This document shows positions 28,408-35,927 of a stretch of 64,000 bases of DNA, in pieces. The DNA is from UBA6927 sp022447855 (GTDB lineage: Bacteria > Chloroflexota > Dehalococcoidia > Lucifugimonadales > UBA6927). Under the pieces are notes generated by a model. It saw only the letters and a list, made by a program, of their open reading frames with translations, was not told where the DNA came from and ran no database searches. Position 1 is the first letter of the stretch. Every line of letters starts with the position of its first letter. The stretch covers positions 124,001 through 188,000 of the forward strand of contig JAKUTX010000001.1 in the NCBI GenBank assembly GCA_022447855.1, written 5' to 3'. Position numbers and translations under genes: made by a program.

Positions 28408-29372
28408 TCACAAGAAGAATTATCCAATATACCTTTCAACTGTTCTATCGAAATATTCCCTCCACTAAGTACTAAAACAACTTTTTTCCCTTGCAATCTA
28501 TCTTTCATATTAATTGCAGCTGCCAATGATGCAGCCCCTGCATGCTCGACCAACGTATGACACATTTCAAGATACATACGTATTGCTTTACTCATTTCTA
28601 AATCTTCAACCAAAACAAAATCATCTAACAAATCTTTGAGAATCTTTTGTGGCAAGTCATAACCTTTTGAAGTTGCCAATCCTTCCGCAATAGTTAGCAT
28701 AGGAGATTCGGTTAATTTTTTGTTCTTCCAAGATTCGTACGCTGCTGAAGCATTTGCAGATTGAACTGCGATTATTTCCAAGTCTGAATTTATAGCCTTA
28801 CCTGCAATACACGCCCCACATGCTCCACTTCCACCACCAGTAGGAACAATAATCACATCTGTATCTGGATGCTCTTCCAATATTTCTAAAGTATATGTAC
28901 CAGCGCCCGCAATAATTGCAGGTTCTTGAATTCCATCTACGTAATAAAACCCTTCAGATTTAGCAAAAGAATGAGCAAATTCTGCAGTTTGATCATAATA
29001 TTCACCTACAAATCTAACTTCAGCACCCATAGATCTTATTGCAGAAACCTTACTTTCATTTGCACCTATGGGAACACAAATCACACACTTGGCACCAAAA
29101 ATCCTTGATGCATAAGCTACTGCTTGCCCATGGTTGCCACTGCTTGCTGTAATCATACCCCTTTTTAGATCAATCGAGGACATCTGAGACATTAAATTTA
29201 TGGATCCTCTTAACTTAAATGAACCTATAGGTTGATAGTTTTCATGCTTAATCCATATATCTGTTTGTAAAGCTTCCGACAATCTAGGATATTGGAACAT
29301 AGGTGTACGAAACACATAATCAATTATGCGATTTTGTGCACTTTTTACGTCATCATAATTAGGTATTAGCAT
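28404..29372 (-). CDS. Threonine dehydratase / serine racemase-like PLP enzyme
   Basis: A 322-residue fold-type II PLP enzyme. The PLP lysine lies in GSFKLRGS, the phosphate-binding loop is SSGNHGQAVA, and GGGSGACGACIAG and SGGN are present. It lacks the C-terminal ACT regulatory domain, so it is of the catabolic dehydratase/serine racemase/threo-hydroxyaspartate dehydratase size rather than biosynthetic IlvA. AAAAGGG precedes the ATG. It probably deaminates threonine or serine to the 2-oxoacid. Confidence 0.88.
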   Translation of the reverse strand: MLIPNYDDVKSAQNRIIDYVFRTPMFQYPRLSEALQTDIWIKHENYQPIGSFKLRGSINLMSQMSSIDLKRGMITASSGNHGQAVAYASRIFGAKCVICVPIGANESKVSAIRSMGAEVRFVGEYYDQTAEFAHSFAKSEGFYYVDGIQEPAIIAGAGTYTLEILEEHPDTDVIIVPTGGGSGACGACIAGKAINSDLEIIAVQSANASAAYESWKNKKLTESPMLTIAEGLATSKGYDLPQKILKDLLDDFVLVEDLEMSKAIRMYLEMCHTLVEHAGAASLAAAINMKDRLQGKKVVLVLSGGNISIEQLKGILDNSSCD

Positions 29373-29407
29373 AATATTCCCTTTTGCGAGTTTAACCCTG
29401 AATCATT

Positions 29408-29432
29408 CCATTTTCCCTTTCAGGAAAAATGG
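29408..29432. promoter_or_regulatory. Inverted repeat between dehydratase gene and mutL
   Basis: CCATTTTCC (29408-29416) faces GGAAAAATGG (29423-29432) with a 6-nt gap. It lies in the 5' region of both divergent genes, 13 bp before the mutL -10 element. It could be an operator. Confidence 0.4.
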
Positions 29433-29444
29433 AAGTGAATTAGT

Positions 29445-29453
29445 TGATATAAT
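29445..29453 (+). promoter_or_regulatory. Extended -10 promoter of mutL
   Basis: TGATATAAT, the extended -10 consensus, lies 25 bp before the mutL ATG at 29479. No good -35 is seen. Confidence 0.6.
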
Positions 29454-29478
29454 CTACCGACATCTGAAAGGTTTAGTC

Positions 29479-31212
29479 ATGAGTATAAAACTATTATCAA
29501 CAGAAGTCTCTTCAAAAATAGCTGCTGGAGAAGTCATTGAGCGACCTTCCTCTGTTGTAAAGGAACTTATTGAAAATTCTCTGGACGCAGGCGCAGACAA
29601 CATTTCAATTGCAATTGACGAAGGTGGTATAGAATTAATTCGCATTACCGACAATGGGATAGGAATAGAATCTAAAGAAGTTGAACTTGCATTCAAAAGA
29701 TACTCTACAAGCAAAATTTCCTCTATCGAAAGTTTAAACAACATTTCAACTTTAGGATTCCGTGGAGAAGCCCTAGCAAGCATTTCATCTGTCTCTAGAC
29801 TAACTCTAATCACTAGGTCAAAAAATAACGACTATGGTACAAAAATCATACTAAACAATGGTTTAATCAATGAAGTAGTAGGTACTGGGGCACCACTTGG
29901 CACATCAATATCTGTTGAAAACCTATTCGGGAATTTCCCTGCCAGGAAAAAATTTCTCAGATCCGCAAAATCCGAATTCCTTAAAATCAAACCTATAGTT
30001 ACAAAATATTCATTAGCTTTTCCCGAAGTCAAATTCACATTAACACACAATGATAGAGTTAGTTTTCAATCACCTGGATCCAAAAGGATTCGTGACGTGA
30101 TTAGTCCAATTTACAACAATGAAATCTCTAATTCTTTACTAGAAATCAACCCACTAGATATTGAGAAAACAGACGGCTCAATAAATATTTCAGGCTTGAT
30201 TTCTCCCCCTTCATTAACATATTCCAACAGGACTCACATTACCTATTTCGTTAATAAAAGATTAATTCAAAACTCATCACTAAATTTTGCTCTCGAGCAA
30301 GCATATAAAGGTTTCCTAAGCGATAATCGACATCCGCTTGCAATCATAAATATTTCAGTTCCGAACAACAGTATTGACGTAAATGTACATCCTTCAAAAA
30401 CTGAAATAAGATTCCAAAATGAAGAATTCATCTTTTCATGCGTACAGCGAGTCGTTAGAAATACGCTCCTAACAAAGTCTTCTATCCCTTCTGCCAATAT
30501 TCCTCAAAAACAAAACCCCACTTCTAACTATTCAATGGCCCCTTTACCACTTACATCATCGGACACCCAAAGTTTAGATATAAAAAACCACTCCGATGAA
30601 GCTACTCCTCCTGATACTTCAAGCTTTTCACACCATAATTTGTTTCCTATATTGCATGTAATTGGACAGCTTCAGAACACCTATGTAGTAACAGAGGGAC
30701 CAGATGGAATGTATTTGATTGATCAACATGCTGCGCATGAAAGAATACTTCTAGAAAATCTTTCTAATAGACTGATTACATTTTCAGAAAACGCCCAATC
30801 TCTACTTGAACCTTTAACAATTTCTTTGACATCTGAAGAGGAGAAAATACTAGAGCAACACTCAGAAGAACTTAAACAAATAGGTTTCGAAATTGATCCA
30901 TTTGGACCTAGAAATCATCTTCTAAGAGCTATACCCCAGGTGATCAATCCTTCAAATGCAGAAGATGAATTACACAACACTTTGAATGAAATGTTAATAG
31001 AACGCAACACTCCACAAGTCATGAAAAGAGCACTAGCTTCTATTGCTTGCCACAGTGCAATTAGAGCAGGAGACACTCTTTCAATTGAATCTATGAAAGA
31101 ATTAATTCAGCAGTTAGAAAAATGTATAGAACCCCATACATGCGCTCACGGACGACCCACCACTCTCCACCTGAATAAAAGTTCATTAGACTATCAATTT
31201 GGGCGTACTTAG
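29479..31212 (+). CDS. mutL: DNA mismatch repair endonuclease MutL
   Basis: A 577-residue MutL. The N-terminal GHKL ATPase has ENSLDAGAD, DNGIGI and TLGFRGEALASI. The C-terminal endonuclease domain has the metal site DQHAAHERILLE (D415) plus ACHSAIRAGD and CAHGRPT (C555). This is the nicking type of MutL found in bacteria without MutH. GAAAGG precedes the ATG and an extended -10 lies upstream. mutS is not in the window. It ends 19 bp before a convergent gene. Confidence 0.95.
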   Translation: MSIKLLSTEVSSKIAAGEVIERPSSVVKELIENSLDAGADNISIAIDEGGIELIRITDNGIGIESKEVELAFKRYSTSKISSIESLNNISTLGFRGEALASISSVSRLTLITRSKNNDYGTKIILNNGLINEVVGTGAPLGTSISVENLFGNFPARKKFLRSAKSEFLKIKPIVTKYSLAFPEVKFTLTHNDRVSFQSPGSKRIRDVISPIYNNEISNSLLEINPLDIEKTDGSINISGLISPPSLTYSNRTHITYFVNKRLIQNSSLNFALEQAYKGFLSDNRHPLAIINISVPNNSIDVNVHPSKTEIRFQNEEFIFSCVQRVVRNTLLTKSSIPSANIPQKQNPTSNYSMAPLPLTSSDTQSLDIKNHSDEATPPDTSSFSHHNLFPILHVIGQLQNTYVVTEGPDGMYLIDQHAAHERILLENLSNRLITFSENAQSLLEPLTISLTSEEEKILEQHSEELKQIGFEIDPFGPRNHLLRAIPQVINPSNAEDELHNTLNEMLIERNTPQVMKRALASIACHSAIRAGDTLSIESMKELIQQLEKCIEPHTCAHGRPTTLHLNKSSLDYQFGRT

Positions 31213-31231
31213 ATTCAAAAATAAACTAATA

Positions 31232-31576
31232 CTATTCAGCTTTCAACAAACTATTCTTCTGCTTTTTCCAAACCTGATCATCAGGGAAAATTGTGTCCAT
31301 TACAACTGAAGAAGGATCTCCATCAAGCATAGGCAATACTTCTTCATGCCATTTTAAAAAGTGTGGCATATTTAAATGAAGTTCCTTGTGAGAATATTCA
31401 TCTTTATATACCTCATATAAATGAAATAAATTAGAGTCGTTGGAATTTCGCAAAACATCAAATCTATAACAATTCGGTTCATTCTTAATAGAGCCGATTG
31501 AATCTCCAAAACTTGCTCGAACGAAAGCTTCGGAATACTCTTCTTTGACTCTTAAAGTTACAAAAATGCTATACAT
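31232..31576 (-). CDS. Antibiotic biosynthesis monooxygenase-fold (ABM/YgiN) protein
   Basis: A 114-residue dimeric alpha/beta-barrel type protein. The pattern is a first strand YSIFVTLRVK, a helix with EAFVRASFGDSIGSIKNEPNC, strand YRFDVLRN, then FHLYEVYKDEYSHKELHLNMPHFLKWHE, shown here in short pieces, typical of YgiN/LsrG proteins. Members include quinol monooxygenases, LsrG-like isomerases and proteins of unknown role. The ATG at 31576 is preceded by GGAGG with 5 nt spacing. It is the second gene after the hydroxyacid dehydrogenase (14-nt gap). Confidence 0.8.
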   Translation of the reverse strand: MYSIFVTLRVKEEYSEAFVRASFGDSIGSIKNEPNCYRFDVLRNSNDSNLFHLYEVYKDEYSHKELHLNMPHFLKWHEEVLPMLDGDPSSVVMDTIFPDDQVWKKQKNSLLKAE

Positions 31577-31590
31577 CAATGCCTCCGATC

Positions 31591-32568
31591 CTATACAACC
31601 TGATTAATCAATCCCACTTCAGATTTCCATAATCTATCTAAATTATTTACTAAAATATCAACAATATTTTTTTCATACAATCGTGTCTCTCCTCCAGTAT
31701 GTGGGGTAATAATTACATTATCTATATCCCAAAGAGGGCTATCAGATTTTAATGGATCATCTACAAAATGATCTAAACCTGCTCCTGCTATCAATTTGTT
31801 TCGTAATGCATACATTAATGCTCCCTCATCCACACATTGCCCCCTTGCAACATTAATTAAAAATGCAGATCTCTTCATTAATTGAAGTGATTCTTTTGAA
31901 ATGATTTGATAAGTCTGGTCGTTCAGAGGACAAGTCAAAATTATAAAATCAGAATCTGCAACCAATTCTCTATATCTGTCTGAAGGTAAAAGCAAATCTA
32001 CCATTTCTCCACCTTTGCTAACATCTTGTCTAGTTGCTAAGACATTCATTCCAAAAGCTTTACATAATTTGGCCACTCTTGAACCAATAGTCCCTAACCC
32101 AATTATCCCTACTGTCTTGCCTTCTAGCTCATCTTCTCTTTCTCGGACTTCTGAAATCATTCCTCTCCAAAAGTGTCGTCTTTGATTGTCTCTTGCCAAA
32201 TGAATTTGCCGACTAAAAGACAAAATCATCGCCATCGCATGCTCGCTTACTGCATTACTATTTACACCACTCGCATGAGACAGTCTAATATTCCTAGAAC
32301 GCAATTCATCAACAGGGAATTGATCAAATCCTGCACCAATAGATTGAATATATGAAAGGCGATCAGAATGCTCTAACAATGAATTGTCCCATAATCCCGA
32401 GACAACTAAAACATCTGTTTCGGGCATTCTTGTCATCAATCCATTTGAAGTCCTGACTTGAAAATTCCTAATCCCAGTATTCCTAGATTCGAATTCGGAT
32501 TCGAGTTGGTATGCAACGTGTGCAAAACAAATTGTTATTTCTTCTTTAACAGGAAAGTCAAAATTCAT
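31591..32568 (-). CDS. D-isomer-specific 2-hydroxyacid dehydrogenase
   Basis: A 325-residue NAD(P)-dependent enzyme of the D-2-hydroxyacid dehydrogenase family. It has a substrate-domain start, VSEHAMAMILSFSR, the nucleotide motif GIIGLGTIGSRVAKLCKAFG, the catalytic Arg in NVARG and a final HTGGE, with His as the proton relay. Which 2-oxoacid (hydroxypyruvate, glyoxylate, phosphoglycerate and so on) is unknown. The ATG at 32568 has AGAGG 5 nt upstream, better than the longer start at 32589. It is likely co-transcribed with the ABM protein. Confidence 0.9.
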   Translation of the reverse strand: MNFDFPVKEEITICFAHVAYQLESEFESRNTGIRNFQVRTSNGLMTRMPETDVLVVSGLWDNSLLEHSDRLSYIQSIGAGFDQFPVDELRSRNIRLSHASGVNSNAVSEHAMAMILSFSRQIHLARDNQRRHFWRGMISEVREREDELEGKTVGIIGLGTIGSRVAKLCKAFGMNVLATRQDVSKGGEMVDLLLPSDRYRELVADSDFIILTCPLNDQTYQIISKESLQLMKRSAFLINVARGQCVDEGALMYALRNKLIAGAGLDHFVDDPLKSDSPLWDIDNVIITPHTGGETRLYEKNIVDILVNNLDRLWKSEVGLINQVV

Positions 32569-32662
32569 TATAACCTCTACTCTTAACAAACATTAAGTAC
32601 ACACAATGTATAGCACGTTCATCTTCACATCTCAACAAATCAGTGCAAAGGAAGTGAGGCTT

Positions 32663-32671
32663 TGATATAAT
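32663..32671 (+). promoter_or_regulatory. Extended -10 promoter
   Basis: TGATATAAT, identical to the elements before thrC and mutL. It lies 28 bp before the ATG at 32700. No -35 box. Confidence 0.6.
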
Positions 32672-32699
32672 CCAAACAATCTATTAATAAAGAATTTTT

Positions 32700-33698
32700 A
32701 TGACTGTATTATACGTCGCTTCCGACAAACCCGCCTCAGGCAAGACTGCCTTATGCTCATCACTGTCTGTATTGTTTAACAAACACGGATTGAGTTCAGC
32801 CGTGTATAAATTAATTTCCTCTCAAGAAGACGAGGAGATTTTCTCACAACATCTAGAAAATTTTTCTAAGTTGCTAAATCCAAAGAATGTCTTAGACTCA
32901 ATTAATTTACCTAAACAGTTCACTATTGAGGATTTAGTCAAACCACTTAAAAAAGAAGAAGAAAATTTCGATGTTTTGATAATCGAAGCTCCTTCTTCAC
33001 AAACACCTACTGATGTAGCCAAGACTGCTAAAATCTTAGATTCTCACGTTCTAGAAATAATAAACTTTTCGCCAGATATGGATATTATTGACTTGAAAAA
33101 TTTATGTGACACCTTTTCCAACATTAAATTTAATTTTTTAATTAACAATGTTACAAAACATTGTGGTCATTCATTACAAAAAGATTTTTTGGATCCTTCA
33201 GTTCCTATCAGCAATCAAATTTTAGGTGGAGTTCCAGAAAAACGTTCTTTAATAGGTATTAGTATTGACTCTATTGTGAACTTAGTTGATGGACACATCA
33301 TTGATTTCAACAATCCTGCAGATCACAACCAGCTTATTAATCACTTCATGGTAGGTGGTTGGAGCCTAGATGCAGGCGAATTGTATTTTGGTTTACTCGA
33401 ACAAAAAGCAGCTATAATCAGAGGTGATCGACCTGACATGCAAATGGCTGCCCTATCAACCAAAACAGCGTGTTTAATATTAACTGGAGGATTCAGTCCA
33501 AACCAGTATGTGGTTTTACAGGCTGAGGACAAAGGAGTTCCAATAATTGTCACTAATCAAGACACTATTGCCACAATGGAACTATTGAACAATGTTGAAA
33601 GTTTTTCAAGATTCGATCACTCTGAAAAACTCAAAGAATTCGTAGATCTAATCGAAATGAATATTGATACTAAATCAATTTTGGAATTAATAAATTAG
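32700..33698 (+). CDS. P-loop / DRTGG-domain protein, like the N-terminal part of long Pta
   Basis: A 332-residue cytoplasmic protein. Residues 1-200 look like a dethiobiotin-synthetase-type P-loop domain (Walker A DKPASGKTAL, then IIEAPSSQTPTDVAKTAK). Residues about 205-320 look like a DRTGG domain (GHIIDFNNPADHNQLINHFMVGG, ILTGGFSPNQYVVLQAEDKGVPIIVTNQDT, in part). The same two domains form the regulatory N-terminus of large phosphotransacetylases. Here there is no catalytic Pta domain and no pta gene next to it. The role may be regulatory or nucleotide sensing. The family call is by pattern. Confidence 0.7.
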   Translation: MTVLYVASDKPASGKTALCSSLSVLFNKHGLSSAVYKLISSQEDEEIFSQHLENFSKLLNPKNVLDSINLPKQFTIEDLVKPLKKEEENFDVLIIEAPSSQTPTDVAKTAKILDSHVLEIINFSPDMDIIDLKNLCDTFSNIKFNFLINNVTKHCGHSLQKDFLDPSVPISNQILGGVPEKRSLIGISIDSIVNLVDGHIIDFNNPADHNQLINHFMVGGWSLDAGELYFGLLEQKAAIIRGDRPDMQMAALSTKTACLILTGGFSPNQYVVLQAEDKGVPIIVTNQDTIATMELLNNVESFSRFDHSEKLKEFVDLIEMNIDTKSILELIN

Positions 33699-33703
33699 AA
33701 TCT

Positions 33704-34519
33704 TCATTCCAAAGACGAAAGTGATTCAAACAGTCCTGCAACAATTGTTTCATATTCTTTAAGAATTTCAGGATTCAGCATCAAAGCAGGTCGTGATGTA
33801 TCTTTATATTCAGAACGCAAACTGGTATGACCAAAAAACTTGATGTCCATTTCTTGGGACAATTCATTCCCTGCTCCTGACCCAAATATATCTCCAGAGA
33901 AATTCTCAACCACTCCAAGAATTGGTATTTGCAATTTCCTAACCATATTTATAGAGCGTTTTGCATCAATTTTTGCCAAAATTTGAGGTGTGGTAACAAT
34001 CACAAAACCATCCATTTCTAAAGCCTGCATGACTGTTAATGGAGCATCTGAAGTGCCTGGAGGCAGATCTACAATCAAATAATCCAACTCTCCCCATTCA
34101 GTATTTTGCAAAAATGTATTTATAGCGTTATGAATCATTGGACCGCGCCAAATAATTGCTTCATTTTCATCCTTTTGAAAGAACGCCATCGACATAACTT
34201 TCACACCAAATCTTGATGGCGGGACCATACGGTTTTCATTAGTTGAAGCAGGGACATCTGAAATATCCAATACTTTAACAACGTTGGGGCAATCTATGTC
34301 AACATCCAAAAGCCCAACCTTATGTCCTTGCTCAGCTAACGCAACAGCCAAATTCACTGCAACCGTAGTTTTCCCAACTCCTCCTTTTCCGCTATAAACA
34401 CCAATCTTATATTTTATAGCAGACAAAGATTCAGCAATTGCTTTTTTCTGTTCAAACTGACGTTTCATCGCTTCAATTTTTGCGCGAGCTTGAGCAGGAT
34501 TTCCTTGATTTTGATTCAT
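33704..34519 (-). CDS. mrp: Mrp/NBP35-family P-loop ATPase
   Basis: A 271-residue ParA-like ATPase of the Mrp/ApbC family, which carries Fe-S clusters to target proteins. The deviant Walker A is SGKGGVGKTT (residues 43-52), switch I is DVDIDCPN, and the switch II region is VDLPPGTSDAPL. Canonical Mrp proteins have a CxxC near residue 210 that bridges the cluster between two subunits. Here that place reads VVENFSGDIFGSG, and the only cysteine in the protein is C77. It follows a DUF59/SufT-like gene, its usual partner. The lack of the CxxC makes a classical carrier role doubtful. Confidence 0.85.
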   Translation of the reverse strand: MNQNQGNPAQARAKIEAMKRQFEQKKAIAESLSAIKYKIGVYSGKGGVGKTTVAVNLAVALAEQGHKVGLLDVDIDCPNVVKVLDISDVPASTNENRMVPPSRFGVKVMSMAFFQKDENEAIIWRGPMIHNAINTFLQNTEWGELDYLIVDLPPGTSDAPLTVMQALEMDGFVIVTTPQILAKIDAKRSINMVRKLQIPILGVVENFSGDIFGSGAGNELSQEMDIKFFGHTSLRSEYKDTSRPALMLNPEILKEYETIVAGLFESLSSLE

Positions 34520-34577
34520 TAATTCTCCAAACAGGTTTAAGACAGTTTCAAGAAACTTTTGACTAAAAGTTTCTTAG

Positions 34578-34892
34578 CTAATCTAATCCTAGTAATTTTT
34601 TCCCATCCTCTGTAATCATTTCAGGATTCCACGGTGGATCAAAAACAAGTTCAACATTCACTTCATCAATCCCTTCAATTTCAGCCAGTCTCCATTCAGC
34701 CTGTTGAGCAATATATGGACCCATACCACAACCAGCGAATGTCAGAGTCATCTGAACATCAACGTCATTATTGTCAACCGCCACACCATAGACCAAACCC
34801 AAATCAACTATATTGACAGGGATTTCAGGATCATAAACATCTTTAAGAGCATCTAGCACATCATCTTTATTGATCAATTGAGTATCTGCCAT
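34578..34892 (-). CDS. DUF59/MIP18-family Fe-S assembly protein (SufT-like)
   Basis: A 104-residue protein of the MIP18/PaaD-like family. It has DALKDVYDPEIPVNIVDLGLVYG at the N-terminus (given as a landmark), then VQMTLTFAGCGMG with the conserved reactive Cys, and VELVFDPPWNPEMIT at the end. Such proteins help Fe-S cluster maturation or act in phenylacetate oxygenase assembly. AGGAGG lies before the ATG and a consensus promoter just upstream. It is co-directional with mrp (58-nt gap). Confidence 0.88.
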   Translation of the reverse strand: MADTQLINKDDVLDALKDVYDPEIPVNIVDLGLVYGVAVDNNDVDVQMTLTFAGCGMGPYIAQQAEWRLAEIEGIDEVNVELVFDPPWNPEMITEDGKKLLGLD

Positions 34893-34921
34893 AGAAATCC
34901 TCCTACGAATTATCTATATCG

Positions 34922-34950
34922 ATTGTAATTGTGACGGAATAGCCTGTCAA
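34922..34950 (-). promoter_or_regulatory. Promoter of the sufT-like/mrp pair
   Basis: TTGACA (34950-34945), a 17-bp spacer and TACAAT (34927-34922) on the minus strand. The -35 box overlaps the stop codon of the upstream lipoprotein gene, so the Fe-S pair is transcribed independently of uvrB. Confidence 0.8.
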
Positions 34951-35927
34951 TTAACGCCAAAAGGAGAAAAAATTGAACTTATTAATTTTTCAGCTTCATT
35001 CAAATCATTTGAAACAACTAAATACACTAAACTACCAAAATTCTTAAGAACTACATTAACACCTTCTAATTCAGTATGCCGAACATTTATACCTTCAACC
35101 AAATGATTTGTCATCTCCAACTCTTCAGAAATTTGCCTGACTAAAAAGGAGACTAAAGGTGAAGCATAATTTGAGTGAGTAAGAAATACCAATCCACTTA
35201 TAGAATCCTGAAAAATTTCTTTGTCTTGACTAAAGGTGATTTTTGTATCCCCAGAAGTATATGCACCAAAAACAATCTTCCCTCCATTCATTGTCTTATA
35301 AGCGCGAGCAAGCAATTGAAAGTCAAATTCATTGAATCCTGAAAGCATATTAATCGCTTTCATATCCCTACTCATAGCACCCACAGCTACTAATTCAAGA
35401 CTAGGATCATGAGGAAGATTAGACATCAACATTAAACCTTCAGGATCAAACTCATTAAGAGTACTATATTGGTTAAAATCTCCAAAACCAGTTATTGCTG
35501 AATCTAATATTTGATTAGAAAAAATCGCGTCGACGTGATTAGATTGATGTTTAGAAAGGATCGTCCCTGAGATTTCATCTTCAAAATACGATTCGATTTC
35601 CTGAAGATTTTTAATATTATTTGATTCAATACTTCCATAAGTTTGTGACATGTCCTTACTAACAATAATCTTGGCTGTTTCTACTTTTATTAAATTTTCA
35701 AATGAACTATTTACCGTGTCCTGTTTAAACTCATCAGACACCAACCACAAATCTTCGTAAGGTCCTATCAATGTGTATAAGCTATAATCCGTACTAGGCA
35801 AAAATACATCTCTGGTCAGAGAATTGGCTTGAGAATTACCCTCCGGAATTTCCGTAGAAGAACAAGAAATTAAAAACACAATCAAGGGTGCCATCAATAA
35901 AATGCCCGTTTTATAATGAACTTTCAT
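34947..35927 (-). CDS. Putative lipoprotein of unknown function
   Basis: A 326-residue exported protein with a signal peptide and lipobox FLISC (Cys22). The mature part has no motif I recognise. It looks globular with alternating strands and helices (TAKIIVSKDMSQTYG, ITGFGDFNQYSTLNEF, VFGAYTSGDTKITFSQ, GVNVVLKNFGSLVYLVVSN). The ATG follows the uvrB stop directly (TAAATG), so it is translated with uvrB, although a functional link to DNA repair is not obvious. Confidence 0.8.
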   Translation of the reverse strand: MKVHYKTGILLMAPLIVFLISCSSTEIPEGNSQANSLTRDVFLPSTDYSLYTLIGPYEDLWLVSDEFKQDTVNSSFENLIKVETAKIIVSKDMSQTYGSIESNNIKNLQEIESYFEDEISGTILSKHQSNHVDAIFSNQILDSAITGFGDFNQYSTLNEFDPEGLMLMSNLPHDPSLELVAVGAMSRDMKAINMLSGFNEFDFQLLARAYKTMNGGKIVFGAYTSGDTKITFSQDKEIFQDSISGLVFLTHSNYASPLVSFLVRQISEELEMTNHLVEGINVRHTELEGVNVVLKNFGSLVYLVVSNDLNEAEKLISSIFSPFGVN

